A stretch of 36,469 nt of DNA from positions 1 to 36,469 of the forward strand of contig LT649337.1 in the NCBI GenBank assembly GCA_900128395.1. Reading direction: 5' to 3'. Positions 10,000 to 20,651 of this stretch are shown piece after piece (position 1 is the stretch's first letter; each line of letters starts with the position of its first letter). Source of the DNA: Stramenopiles sp. TOSAG23-2. Lineage: Eukaryota > Sar. The notes under the pieces are model-generated. The model was not told where the DNA came from, did not search any database, and saw only the letters and a program-made list of their open reading frames with translations. The position numbers and the translations under genes were made by a program.

Positions 10000-10047
10000 G
10001 TTTTTTATGTGTAGAATCGATTTGTTTTTTATGTGTGGAATCGATTT
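10000..10047. repeat. 24-bp tandem repeat, two copies
   Basis: GTTTTTTATGTGTAGAATCG followed by ATTT, then the same unit with one A-to-G change. The unit carries ATCGATTT-like sequence, which also appears nearby at about 9920. Confidence 0.85.
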
Positions 10048-10498
10048 ATGTGTCAAATTGGTGTAAAAATCAGTAGTTACGGAGATCGCAAGTTTATAAA
10101 AATAAATCCCTTAAATAAACCCTGGGGTCGATTTCTCCCACGAGAGCACGAGAGCCCGCCGGAGAGGATAGCTAGAGCTAGCTCTAGTCTAAAGTATAGA
10201 TGCTCGTAGTCTTCACGTCTTCACCACTGATGTATTCTATTTAAATTCGCCTATTCTTCGTAGAGAGTATTCTGACGACCAAAGTTTTCGGATATTTTGT
10301 TTTGATGCAAAAACCGTCAAAATGGTATAATGCCCCCATTGGAAATAGTTAATAGGCTTCAATACGTTATGACACTACAAATATTCTCTCTTATGTACTC
10401 TGATGAAAAGGGTAGTGTGCAATAACAAAAAAAAAGTATTAATAATCTTACCTGGCGTACAGCATGCTTACAGCATTACACACGGAAAAATTTCTTTT

Positions 10499-10597
10499 AA
10501 AATATATTAAGTATATATATTAGTATACTAAGATTCCAATTTTATTTGACAGAACTATTAGCTATTAGTATACAAATATATATACTTAATATATTTT
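10499..10597. repeat. Hairpin: 33-bp inverted repeat with one mismatch
   Basis: Arms 10499-10531 and 10565-10597 are reverse complements with a single mismatch and are separated by 33 nt. The arms are AT-rich (AATATATTAAGTATATATAT and so on) but not simple repeats; they end in the TAGTATACTAA / TTAGTATAC block. It could be a tiny MITE-like element, a cruciform or a hairpin RNA. It lies 270 bp upstream of the TOR start codon. Confidence 0.9.
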
Positions 10598-10866
10598 TTT
10601 GCACGATTATTTCAGAAATCTTTCCTTTGTTGGAAGAAGATATGGATGCATATATGTAGGATATATTCACATATATATCTGGGGAGATAGATATATAAAT
10701 ACGATTTGATATTTATATTATAATATATACTATAAGAAGAACTTGTTTTCCAACTACTTGCGTGTGCTTCCTTTATATATTTTATTATCTCTTGTTTTAT
10801 TTTCTCACCGCATATATAAGTTTTATTTTTATTACAAATATAAATATAATATAATTAAATAAAAAA

Positions 10867-13800
10867 ATGTATAGTATGGCAACTATGGCAACTCCACTCC
10901 CATTCCTTCAGCAACAAAATGATATGCAAAATTTTCGTAAAAATTATACGGTAGAACGTGTGAAAGAATTTTTTCCTGCATTATCATCACAGGATAGTAA
11001 AGTACGCCTGCATGGTGCAAAATCGTTGCGTGAATTTATTGAACAACAATCGCGAGAACGATCTTCTCGCAGTTTTAACGAATTAATTGAAAAAGTAAGG
11101 AAAAAATTTGCAGAAATGGTTAATAGTGATAATATTGATGCATTGCGTGGTTGTTTACTTGGGATTGATGAGGTAACAGATGTTTGTCAATCACATGCAG
11201 ATCGAAGGATCTTGTTATTTTTTCATACATATGTAAATAATATTTTGAATGGTGAAAATACTGATATCGAAACTGCAAAACTTGCAGCCTTGACATTAGG
11301 TCATATTATACGATCTGCTGGCACACTCATTGCATCTAGATTATTAGAAGATGATGTAAAACGTGCATATGATAATACAAAACGTGGTGGTTCATCTAAT
11401 AGCGAAAATAATTCCATTAAACGTTTAGTTGCGACGTTAGTATTGGAACAAATAGCCATTAATGCACCGACAATTTTTTTCCATTATATTGATGACTTTT
11501 TTACCAATATATACGACGTTTTGTGTGATGAAAAAGAAAATGTTAGATTTGCAGCAGAAAAAGCATTAGCTGCATCGTTTGTACTTTTAGAAAATCGAAA
11601 TAATACAACTCATACCCATTTGCAAATTGATCAAATATATGTATCTGCATATGACAATGCCATGAAAGATTTGACAATTTCAAGAAAAGTTTCTAATTAT
11701 AAAATACATGCAGCATTTACAATTATACGCGCATTGCTAAAACATGCAGGAATGTTTATGGTAACGAAAATGAATAGAGGAAAGAAAGACGAGAAATACA
11801 TTGAACCTTTGTTAAAGATTTTCCCGAATTTATATAAGAAAAAAAATAATATTTTAGTACGTAGCTCATGTTTGCGAATATTACCACATATTGTCGTATT
11901 TAGAGATATTGATGAAATCAAACTATTTTTAACAATCGCATTAAATCAAATTAAAATTTCAATCACTTCAAAACAAGAAAATTTAAGTAAGATTGGATTT
12001 GCTACATTAGGTGATTTGATTATGAATTTAACTAGACGATTTGATGTATTAACAATTGAAAATCAATTTGTTGATTTTATTGATACAATTATTAAATTAT
12101 TAAATCTTGGTTCTGCGCTGAAGAAAACTAGTAACAGTTACTTGACCTGTATTGCAAAAATTGTTAAATCATTATCTACTGTTGCGAAAATAAGAAATGC
12201 AATTTCAGATTATACATTTATTGAAGGGATGTTTAAAAGTGGTTTGAAAGAAGAATTGGCTAAATCATTAACCGTTATAGTAAAATATATTCCCCAATTG
12301 ACACAACCATTGCAAAGTAGACTTTTGAGTCATATTTCAATCACGCTAGTTGGTGTTGCTGATGTATCAAGGAGGGGATCATATGTAAATACAAGCGGTT
12401 TTAAAGAGCCATCATCACCAACTGGTAGCGACAATCAAAAAAGTTATTCTAACAGTAGTGGCAGCGGCGGCGGCGGCGGCGGTGGTGGTGGTGGTGGTGG
12501 TGGATGGTTTATGAAAGGGTTCAATAAACTTACGGGCAACAATGAAACGTTAGAAAGTAAGGCAAAGGGAATTTTTGAATTAAAATTACGTGCGTTTGAT
12601 GCATTACAAACTTATAATTTTAGAGGCGCTTCCGATATGGTTGGGTTTGTTTTAAATGTAGTCGTGCCATTTATGGATAATGGAAATGAATCAATTCGAG
12701 CTGCAGCTGCGTTGAGTTGCATGAAATTAGTGCTTTCTGTTATAGTGGATAATAAAAAGGAAATGGAAGGACGTACACATTCGAGTAAAGCCTTTCGACG
12801 TGGGTTAGCGAAACTGGAAAGTAAGACTATCGCAAAAGTGTTTGTAAACGCAAATGCTTCTAGTAATAATAATTTAATAATGCAAGTAGTAGAGCGGGTT
12901 CTTATTACAGCAGTATCAGACATTTCGCCAAATGTTAGATTACAAATTGTGAAGGAATTTAGTTTACAGCCAATATTTGATCAATATTTGATCATAGAGG
13001 ACAATCTCCATACTGTTATTTTAATGACCCAAGATGAGCGATTAAAGTCTAGGCGATATGGTTACATTACATTAGGACGTTTAGGGCATAAAGTACCCAA
13101 CCAAATAATACCAGCACTACGTGTCATAATTACTCAATTGACTCAAGGTATGCGACATGACAATTTAGATATTAATGCACAACTTCTTGGTGATTTAATA
13201 CGCGCAATGAGTGTCTACAGTCCAGTCCGTGTTTCCGAAAAAGTTAATTATACTCATGGCCGAACATCAATTTATCAAGCATCGGTGGGGCCAAAAATAC
13301 ACCGTAAACAATCGTATACGATTGGTAATGACGACCGTAGTTCTTTTGATAATAATACTCATAATAAGGGGAATAATGATTTTGATGATACTTCAATTGA
13401 ACGACTAGATGAAGCGTTGAAGCAAATGCATAATTATATGCCTGAGATCGAGTCCTTGCCTATATATCCCTATCTAGTCCAACAGTTTACACCCTACATC
13501 TTTGAGAATGTTTGGGTTACGTATTTTAGCAACGATAAAAGTAATCATTTCGAATCCAAGCGCAATTTTATGGACAATGCCAACGTTGATAACAATAACA
13601 ACAGCAACAGTAACAATGGCAACTATAATGCTAATTCTGAAAATAAGATTAATAATATGAAAAAATTGAAGGAAGTTCCGGTGGCCGTAATTAGCCTTGT
13701 TGGTGAAATTGCAAGAGTAGATGCGAAAAGCGTGAGCCCGTATTTTAAAAGTATATTTCCATATCTTGTGGAATCGATGACAAAAAACAACTCCAATGAA

Positions 13801-16800
13801 CGGCAGCGTATTGCAGTGGCTACGCTTGGAATTATTGCCCAAAACACAGGGTATGTAATAGGGCCCTATCAATGGGACAGTACTTTATTTGACACATTGC
13901 TTGAATTGATTTTATCAAATAAAGCTTCTTCGAATTCTGCAAAGATGCTTGAACGAGAGGTGATCAGAACGATTGGTATACTGGGTGCAGTCGACCCCGC
14001 GTTTTTATACGACGAGTCATCAAATAACAGCAAATCTGCTACATCATCAACAATCGATTCAAATACGTTGGAAATGAAACTAATTGAAGATGCAAAGAAA
14101 GATTCTTCCATTTCTTTTGAATCTAAATATGGTATAATTGTAGTTACGCATTTAAAAAGTATGCTAGAAAACCCAATACTACGCAATAAATACTCGAAAC
14201 AAATTTTTAAAATCTTGCTTGTGATAAGCAAGTCGTTAGAAATTTCAGAAGTGAATTATGTTATGCCTGTACTTGTACCTTGTATATGTAAAGCATATGA
14301 TACCTTAGAATTTGATATGGTTTCTGATTACAAAGGCGCGTATGCTAGATGCGATGTTGGCATGGATTTATTAAACCAACTAATCTATTTAGATGGTTAT
14401 AGAATGTATGGCAAAGCTTATGGTTTTGATGTTATTGATCTGTGTATCAAGCAATTGAAAATAGCCGATACGTTGCTATCTGGGGGAAATCGAATGGATA
14501 TAAATCGTGAATTTAATCGCAGTGGTAATAACAATGTAAGCCTGAACAACAATAGCAACATAAATCAAAAAAATGCTACTAATACTAATAATAATAACAA
14601 TATTCCAAATAATGCATTTTCAAAATCGTATTTAGAAAACGTTTTAAGACTTATTTCTACAGTTGGATCTGCCTTACAAAATCCTCTACTCAACCCTGTA
14701 GGTAATCAGTCATCTAGTATTTTGCCACAGAAATTGAGTAGAGTAGAAAAGAATGGTATAGCTGAGGAAAATTTAAAGCATTCCATAAGTATTGAATACA
14801 GACATGCTATTGTAAAATTAATCAAAGCATTGATTGCGTCAATGCGATTGGATGAACGAAGAGAAAGAAGAATAACAACTACAAGCATTTTAATAAGTTT
14901 GCATCAATTCCATCGTTATTTAATTTACAAAATGCCAGAATTAGTCTCCATGTTGATACGGACGTGTGAGTATGGCATTAACGATGTGCCTATACTAGGA
15001 AAGAGTTTGGATTTAATTGAAACAATATCAGTGGATATGAGTTTAAATGAAGGGGCAAATTTAATTATTGCATGCATATCTAGATTAGCAAAAAAAACCA
15101 CACGACGAAGTCAAGCTAATTTTTATGCGGACAATCCAATGGTACTTCAAACTATTAACAATAGGTTGGTAAGGGCGTTGTGCGCTATTGCATATGGTCT
15201 TCAAAGTAAATTTATGGTCTTCTATCTCACTGTTGAGGATATTGTTCAGCAGTTAGAAGTTTCGAAGCATATAGAAAGTCTTTATAAAAATACTATAAGT
15301 GCAATTATGATGGGTGGAGAACAAGTTGATCTTACAAATTACGTGAAGCATAACAATTTTAAGCATTGTGCTGGAGCAGACTATGTTCCGGTATATAATC
15401 AATACAACTTTGACCCAACCCCAATTAGAAAAGCATTGGGTATTGAGCGAAATAGTACCGATGCTGATTGGGAAGAGTGGATTTATAAATTGTCATTATG
15501 TGTGCTAAAACACTCTCCATCTATTTGGTATCAAACTTGCTACATGCTTGCAGTTGAGCATGTACCTTTAGCAGAAATTTTATTTAACGAATCGTTTCTA
15601 CTTGTATGGGATAAAATGAAAACTCATCACATTCCTGCTGCACATTTAGAAGCACTTTTTAACAAAATTTGCACTAAATTAGGTATTGGGATAGGGATTG
15701 GAGACAACAAGGCTACAGATAAAATAATAGATGTTCCAAAAAGTGTTTTGCAGAAGTTGTTGGATGTGATTGAGCATATTGAAAGAGTAGTTGGAATCAA
15801 AAGTGCAGATATCGATTTTGCTACTTTAGGAAATATGGCAATCAAATCACAAGCGTATGCAAAGGCACTGTATTATAAAGAGTATGAATTTAGAACAAAC
15901 CCAGCAGATTCTACTAAAGATTTGGTCGATATCAATCAAGCTCTTGATCAACCAGATGCAGCAAAAGGGGTTATCATGAAAACAAATGACCTCTCCTTTG
16001 ATTCTATGGGGGAAAATCCACGTGTACGGTTTTTCGTTTCATTATCACAGTGGGAAAATGCACTGGAAAAATATGAGGCGCAAATGAAAAATGCCGCAGG
16101 AAAAGATGATGGTCTTAAACAATATTATACTGCAACTGTTGGTAAGTTGCAATGTTTAATATCCTTAGGGCGTTATGTGGAAGTCAATGATATGCTGAAT
16201 AATGAATGGAATGTTCTTGGTGAAAAATTGAATATGCATGGACATATATTTAGAACCAATTCAATTACAATGGAGAAATCGGATATCCAAATGCAAAATA
16301 TTGTTGATGCACAAATGTTATCGCCATTGGAACGACACTTAAAAGGCGTCCAAAAAGCAATGGCGATGATGGGGGCTACAGCTGCATGGAGCATGACAAA
16401 TTGGCAAAAATTTGACATGTATGCTTCCTATATAGATACGGAATCGTATCGTGGCGCTCTATATCGAGGTGTGGTTGGTTTAAAATTGGAGCATCTAACG
16501 TTTTCAAAGAAATATATTGATAGAGCGTCTGAAATATTAGCACAAGAAATCAAAGAAATGGCACATAAATCGTACAGCCGCATGTACATGCATATTTGTA
16601 AGGCACAGGAGTTAGTTGAACTCGAGGAATTATTACATTTTCGTGCATTTGAACAAGAGTTAAAACAAAGCGAGGAACACAACATATACTGTAATCATGG
16701 GGGTATGGTTCCATCAAAAACATTTGATAATATGGTTGCGTCAAAAGATGGCGAGAAACTTAGCATGTATTATTTATCATCCATGAAACAATTGTGGCGT

Positions 16801-19800
16801 ACACGACTTGATAAATGCAATCAACATGTCGATTATTACGTTAGATTTCTATCGATTCGATCATTAGTAGATCCTGATAAAGAAGATCGGAAGCGGTGGC
16901 TGAAATTAGCACAGATTGCACAGCGTGATGGGCGTGAATCTATATCAATCAAAGTTCTACAAGCATTTGGAACTAACAATAGCTCATTGCTACAGCTATG
17001 TGGTGACAAGGGTGATCATGCTACAAGGGTATTGAAATTGTCAACCGTTACACCCCTTGTGCGCCGAGAAAGTAATGTAGATATGTTGCAAAGTTTGATT
17101 GGAATTGGTTTTGTTAAAATAAATAGGCAAAACGATCAGAATGAATACAACGGCAAATCATTGTTGCATCCTTTGGTTGGTTTGGAGTATTTGAAGCATT
17201 TATGGCATATGGACTCAATGGGTAAAACCGCCATCAATCTATTAGAGGGATTAATTGACACAGTCACAGCAGTAATGAAGCAGGAGCCTGACTTATACAT
17301 GAAGGAATTCAAAAAGGACCATGTACTCCGTAATGCATATTTAACATTGGGTAATTGGAGGCAAGAGATGTATCGAGATTCTCACGAGATTGTAAGTGCA
17401 CTGCTTCCATTTGAAAATGCAACATTGGAAGATGGTGAAAATTATGTAGCTTGGCATTCATGGGGTTTAGCGAATTTCTATTGTATCAAATATTTTGATG
17501 ATGTTAGTCCTAGTAACAATAGATACAATAGGTCTAATAATGGTAACGATAGCAATACTGATAATGATAATAATAATGAAAAATTACGCAGTAAAATCGA
17601 TTCCAATGGTTCCAATGGTGATGGTAGCGAAGCAAATAAAAATAATAGCGTGAGTACGGAGAGCATCGTAGGTGAAAGAAACAACAGTGATGCAAGCGAT
17701 ACAAATACCAAGACTATGTCTAAGAGTGATAGTGAACAGCTCTCGACGTATTTAAAAAATGCCATTACGGGTTTTGTGAAAGCTATACAATTATCACGAA
17801 AAGTAGATAGAAATGGAAAGCATAACGAAGTAATTGAAGATATATTGCGGCTATTAACGTTATGGTTTACTTATGGTTTAAGGCCGGGAATCAAGGAGTT
17901 AATTAGCCAATGCATTGATACAATCTTACCAAGCACATGGTTGAGCGTGTTGCCGCAATTAATCGCCCGCATTCAATTGGACAAACGGCCAACTGTGAAT
18001 GGCGATAATTGGCCTATGATTGGTACGTTGTTGTATCGCGTGGGGATGAAATATCCACAAGCACTTGTATATCCGCTGACTGTTGCTGCTAACTCAAGAT
18101 CTAAAAATAGAAAAGCAGCGGCAGAGGAAGTGTTACGAAAGCTACAGACTAGTTACAAATCCTTGTTTGATCAAGCTGCACAGGTTAGCCAAGAACTTAT
18201 TCGAGTTTCTGTTTTATGGCACGAAATGTGGCATGATGCATTAGAAGAGGCGTGTAAGAAATTTTTCAATGAAAACGATGTGGAAGGTATGTTGGATGTC
18301 CTACAACCAATGCATGAGAGTTTGAATACATGTATATCTACCGGTAGAACATTATCAAATGAACCTTTGTCGATTCGGGAGATAGGCTTCATTCATAGCC
18401 ATAGCAGAGATTTGCTTGAAGCATGGAGCTGGTGCGTTCGTTTTCAAGACAGCTTGAACACTGTCTCGGCACCGAATGGACAGGAGCAACAACGAGAGCT
18501 ATCGTACATACAACAAGCATGGGACATTTATTACAAGGTCTTTAAAAACGTACAACCTCAAAAGATGCCTTTATCCAAAATAGAATTAAAAAATTCATCG
18601 CCATGGTTATTTCATGCACACAATTTACAAATTGCGGTCCCATGTCAATCAAGCTCACACGATAAAAGCTCTTTCAGTGGTAGTGGAATTCAACAAGTAG
18701 TATCGATCTCAAAGTTTTTACCAACATTAAAAGTGATGGTATCTAAGCAACACCCACGGTCAATGAAAATACTTGGAGATGATGGGGAAATATATACATA
18801 TCTGTTAAAGGGAAACGAAGACTTAAGGCAAGACGAGCGTGTAATGCAATTATTTGGTTTGGTAAATTCATTCTTAACTAATGACCGAAACACTAGAAGA
18901 AAAAACCTATCCATTAAGCGATATGCAGTCATACCATTGTCGCACGAGGTTGGATTGGTACAATGGGTCCACCGTTGCGATACATTGTTGAATCTTATCA
19001 AAGAATATAGGGAGGAGCGAGCGATTAATGTAGAATTAGAAAATTTATTAATGTGTAGCGAAGCTAGTGAAGGCCGTGTGCCGGATCCAGCTGCATATGA
19101 AAGTTTAACAATCATGCAAAAAGTGGATATTTTTCAAAACGTCATGCTGAAAACGAGGGGTCACGATTTACAACGAATATTATGGCTAAAAAGCCCAAAT
19201 GCGGAGGTGTGGCATAACCGTAGAATCAAATATACAACATCTTTAGCCGTCATGTCAATGGTAGGTTATATACTTGGACTTGGTGATAGACATCCAAGTA
19301 ATTTAATGCTAGAGCGGACTACGGGTCAAATTGTCCATATAGATTTCGGTGATTGTTTTGAAGTTGCTATTAACCGTGAACGATTTCCAGAAAAAGTACC
19401 TTTTCGCTTAACACGTATGTTAATCAATGCTATGGCAGTAAGTGGAATTGAAGGCACGTATAAATTGACATGCGAATCGGTCATACGTGTTATGAGGGAA
19501 AATGAAAAGTCCGTGATGACTATGCTAGAGGCGTTTGTTCACGATCCACTAGTAAATTGGGGTTTAACGGAGGAGGAAGAGGCTGATGTGGATGGTAATA
19601 ATTTAATGAATGCAGCTGACGCGGCAGTCAAATCTGGAAACAAGAGTGGCAGCAATGATGGCGTAAAAAAAAAGCGGCGAAGTTCCTTTAAACGAAGAGC
19701 ATCAACAGCCTTGCAGAGTGTCAAAAGTGCGATGAAAGCAATGTCTATCATTCCAAAAGATGCTTTAAAAAGAAAAAATAAATTGAAGCCTTTAGATGCC

Positions 19801-20010
19801 GATAGTAATGATGATCATGTTCAAGATGATGAAAAATTAAATAACGAAGCTTTAAAGATTATACAGCGTGTTCAAGATAAATTAACCGGAAATGATTATG
19901 GTGGAAAGACATCGTTGACTATAGAGAACCAAGTCGATCGCCTGGTAAAAGATGCTTGTAAGACTGAAAATTTAGCACAAATGTATTCCGGATGGCATTC
20001 ATCTTGGTGA
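10867..20010 (+). CDS. TOR: Target of rapamycin (TOR) serine/threonine kinase
   Basis: Central growth-control kinase of the PIKK family. The single intronless ORF codes 3047 residues, longer than the usual 2,400-2,550 because of low-complexity inserts. The first ~1,600 residues are HEAT-like helices, followed by the FAT region (about 1640-2350). The FRB domain (about 2442-2563) begins ELIRVSVLWHEMWH and ends QQAWDIYYKVF. The kinase has KILGDDGEIYTYLLKGNEDL near 2633, the catalytic loop GLGDRHPSNLMLE near 2805 and HIDFGD near 2824. The FATC tail ends with GWHSSW. Inserts include a glycine run at about 533-547, Asn/Ser-rich stretches near 900 and 1240, another at 2211-2291, and a very basic segment with RRSS and RRAS sites at about 2930-2965, in the position of the mTOR repressor domain. 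In the FRB, the residue matching mTOR Ser2035 is Cys2463 and that matching Thr2098 is Gln2549. Confidence 0.98.
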   Translation: MYSMATMATPLPFLQQQNDMQNFRKNYTVERVKEFFPALSSQDSKVRLHGAKSLREFIEQQSRERSSRSFNELIEKVRKKFAEMVNSDNIDALRGCLLGIDEVTDVCQSHADRRILLFFHTYVNNILNGENTDIETAKLAALTLGHIIRSAGTLIASRLLEDDVKRAYDNTKRGGSSNSENNSIKRLVATLVLEQIAINAPTIFFHYIDDFFTNIYDVLCDEKENVRFAAEKALAASFVLLENRNNTTHTHLQIDQIYVSAYDNAMKDLTISRKVSNYKIHAAFTIIRALLKHAGMFMVTKMNRGKKDEKYIEPLLKIFPNLYKKKNNILVRSSCLRILPHIVVFRDIDEIKLFLTIALNQIKISITSKQENLSKIGFATLGDLIMNLTRRFDVLTIENQFVDFIDTIIKLLNLGSALKKTSNSYLTCIAKIVKSLSTVAKIRNAISDYTFIEGMFKSGLKEELAKSLTVIVKYIPQLTQPLQSRLLSHISITLVGVADVSRRGSYVNTSGFKEPSSPTGSDNQKSYSNSSGSGGGGGGGGGGGGGWFMKGFNKLTGNNETLESKAKGIFELKLRAFDALQTYNFRGASDMVGFVLNVVVPFMDNGNESIRAAAALSCMKLVLSVIVDNKKEMEGRTHSSKAFRRGLAKLESKTIAKVFVNANASSNNNLIMQVVERVLITAVSDISPNVRLQIVKEFSLQPIFDQYLIIEDNLHTVILMTQDERLKSRRYGYITLGRLGHKVPNQIIPALRVIITQLTQGMRHDNLDINAQLLGDLIRAMSVYSPVRVSEKVNYTHGRTSIYQASVGPKIHRKQSYTIGNDDRSSFDNNTHNKGNNDFDDTSIERLDEALKQMHNYMPEIESLPIYPYLVQQFTPYIFENVWVTYFSNDKSNHFESKRNFMDNANVDNNNNSNSNNGNYNANSENKINNMKKLKEVPVAVISLVGEIARVDAKSVSPYFKSIFPYLVESMTKNNSNERQRIAVATLGIIAQNTGYVIGPYQWDSTLFDTLLELILSNKASSNSAKMLEREVIRTIGILGAVDPAFLYDESSNNSKSATSSTIDSNTLEMKLIEDAKKDSSISFESKYGIIVVTHLKSMLENPILRNKYSKQIFKILLVISKSLEISEVNYVMPVLVPCICKAYDTLEFDMVSDYKGAYARCDVGMDLLNQLIYLDGYRMYGKAYGFDVIDLCIKQLKIADTLLSGGNRMDINREFNRSGNNNVSLNNNSNINQKNATNTNNNNNIPNNAFSKSYLENVLRLISTVGSALQNPLLNPVGNQSSSILPQKLSRVEKNGIAEENLKHSISIEYRHAIVKLIKALIASMRLDERRERRITTTSILISLHQFHRYLIYKMPELVSMLIRTCEYGINDVPILGKSLDLIETISVDMSLNEGANLIIACISRLAKKTTRRSQANFYADNPMVLQTINNRLVRALCAIAYGLQSKFMVFYLTVEDIVQQLEVSKHIESLYKNTISAIMMGGEQVDLTNYVKHNNFKHCAGADYVPVYNQYNFDPTPIRKALGIERNSTDADWEEWIYKLSLCVLKHSPSIWYQTCYMLAVEHVPLAEILFNESFLLVWDKMKTHHIPAAHLEALFNKICTKLGIGIGIGDNKATDKIIDVPKSVLQKLLDVIEHIERVVGIKSADIDFATLGNMAIKSQAYAKALYYKEYEFRTNPADSTKDLVDINQALDQPDAAKGVIMKTNDLSFDSMGENPRVRFFVSLSQWENALEKYEAQMKNAAGKDDGLKQYYTATVGKLQCLISLGRYVEVNDMLNNEWNVLGEKLNMHGHIFRTNSITMEKSDIQMQNIVDAQMLSPLERHLKGVQKAMAMMGATAAWSMTNWQKFDMYASYIDTESYRGALYRGVVGLKLEHLTFSKKYIDRASEILAQEIKEMAHKSYSRMYMHICKAQELVELEELLHFRAFEQELKQSEEHNIYCNHGGMVPSKTFDNMVASKDGEKLSMYYLSSMKQLWRTRLDKCNQHVDYYVRFLSIRSLVDPDKEDRKRWLKLAQIAQRDGRESISIKVLQAFGTNNSSLLQLCGDKGDHATRVLKLSTVTPLVRRESNVDMLQSLIGIGFVKINRQNDQNEYNGKSLLHPLVGLEYLKHLWHMDSMGKTAINLLEGLIDTVTAVMKQEPDLYMKEFKKDHVLRNAYLTLGNWRQEMYRDSHEIVSALLPFENATLEDGENYVAWHSWGLANFYCIKYFDDVSPSNNRYNRSNNGNDSNTDNDNNNEKLRSKIDSNGSNGDGSEANKNNSVSTESIVGERNNSDASDTNTKTMSKSDSEQLSTYLKNAITGFVKAIQLSRKVDRNGKHNEVIEDILRLLTLWFTYGLRPGIKELISQCIDTILPSTWLSVLPQLIARIQLDKRPTVNGDNWPMIGTLLYRVGMKYPQALVYPLTVAANSRSKNRKAAAEEVLRKLQTSYKSLFDQAAQVSQELIRVSVLWHEMWHDALEEACKKFFNENDVEGMLDVLQPMHESLNTCISTGRTLSNEPLSIREIGFIHSHSRDLLEAWSWCVRFQDSLNTVSAPNGQEQQRELSYIQQAWDIYYKVFKNVQPQKMPLSKIELKNSSPWLFHAHNLQIAVPCQSSSHDKSSFSGSGIQQVVSISKFLPTLKVMVSKQHPRSMKILGDDGEIYTYLLKGNEDLRQDERVMQLFGLVNSFLTNDRNTRRKNLSIKRYAVIPLSHEVGLVQWVHRCDTLLNLIKEYREERAINVELENLLMCSEASEGRVPDPAAYESLTIMQKVDIFQNVMLKTRGHDLQRILWLKSPNAEVWHNRRIKYTTSLAVMSMVGYILGLGDRHPSNLMLERTTGQIVHIDFGDCFEVAINRERFPEKVPFRLTRMLINAMAVSGIEGTYKLTCESVIRVMRENEKSVMTMLEAFVHDPLVNWGLTEEEEADVDGNNLMNAADAAVKSGNKSGSNDGVKKKRRSSFKRRASTALQSVKSAMKAMSIIPKDALKRKNKLKPLDADSNDDHVQDDEKLNNEALKIIQRVQDKLTGNDYGGKTSLTIENQVDRLVKDACKTENLAQMYSGWHSSW
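12460..12504 (+). repeat. GGC/GGT trinucleotide run coding poly-glycine in TOR
   Basis: About 14 glycine codons, first GGC and then GGT, inside the HEAT-repeat part of TOR and preceded by Ser/Gly. It is the longest GC-rich stretch of the window. The switch from GGC to GGT suggests two expansion episodes. The run is likely to vary in length between individuals. Confidence 0.9.
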
Positions 20011-20032
20011 GAGAGAGAGAGAGAGAGAGAGA
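20009..20032 (+). repeat. (GA)12 microsatellite at the TOR stop codon
   Basis: The dinucleotide run begins with the last two bases of the TOR stop codon TGA and continues into the 3' UTR. Length changes here would not alter the protein. Confidence 0.9.
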
Positions 20033-20057
20033 ATAATATGATACTCTCGTATAATTA

Positions 20058-20303
20058 TTCAGAGTATAATATTCTGAGTATTGAGCATATTATTCACCAC
20101 CGGGAAGTAAAAAGTAAAATTATTACGCTTCGTAATATAACTTTATAGATTGTACTCGTAATAACTATCATTATATTGTCGTCTTCAGAGTATAATATTC
20201 TGAGTATTGAGCATATTATTCACCACCGGGAAGTAAAATTATTATACGCTTCGTAATATAACTTTATAGATTGTACTCTGTACTCGTAATAACTATCATT
20301 ATA
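20058..20303. repeat. Imperfect 126-bp tandem duplication between TOR and DnaJ
   Basis: 20058-20183 and 20184-20303 share the order TTCAGAGTATAATATTCTGA, CACCACCGGGAAGTAAA, TACGCTTCGTA, ATAACTTTATAGATTGTACT, AACTATCATTATA. They differ by small indels, so this duplication is older than the identical ones elsewhere. Each copy contains palindromic CAGAGTATAATATTCTG-like sequence and a TACGCTTCGTA hairpin. Confidence 0.9.
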
Positions 20304-20373
20304 ATATACAGGTATCATAATTAATAATTTAATATTGATTAAATATATAAAAATATTTAAAATTTAATTTAAA

Positions 20374-20651
20374 AATAAAATACGATGTACATGACATATC
20401 ATTATGATTTTAAATTCTTTACTTCGTACAACCATTCAATATGTCTCATTTGATAACGACACTACTTTATGAGCAGAAATACATCATTAGTATTAATATA
20501 AAGAGACTGATAAAAATAAAATACGATGTACATGACATATCATTATGATTTTAAATTCTTTACTTCGTACAACCATTCAATATGTCTCATTTGATAACGA
20601 CACTACTTTATGAGCAGAAATACATCATTAGTATTAATATAAAGAGACTGA
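20374..20651. repeat. 141-bp tandem duplication over the DnaJ 3' end
   Basis: 20374-20510 is repeated at 20515-20651, apparently without change. The second copy includes the last 14 codons and stop of the DnaJ gene, so the first copy is a spare 3' gene end lying in non-coding DNA. Confidence 0.95.

Larger units (their letters stand above)
9466..10866. promoter_or_regulatory. Divergent intergenic region between RPC11 and TOR
   Basis: 1.4 kb that must hold both promoters. Visible structures: a near-duplicate of about 36 bp (9737-9771 and 9778-9813) sharing GAAAGAGT and TCTGACGACGCAGA; two head-to-tail 24-bp units at 10000-10047; the 16-bp perfect palindrome CTAGAGCTAGCTCTAG at 10172-10187; and a large hairpin at 10499-10597. 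On the minus strand a strong donor-like CAG|GTAAGAT lies near 10445-10455, but no exon could be attached to it. The 60 bp before the TOR start are almost pure A/T. Confidence 0.5.

Noticed and set aside
10441-10470. U1-snRNA-like 5' end (CTTACCTGGC)
   Set aside because: Only about ten bases match the U1 5' end; the following stem loops and Sm site are absent. On the other strand it is just a donor-like CAG|GTAAGAT with no exon attached.
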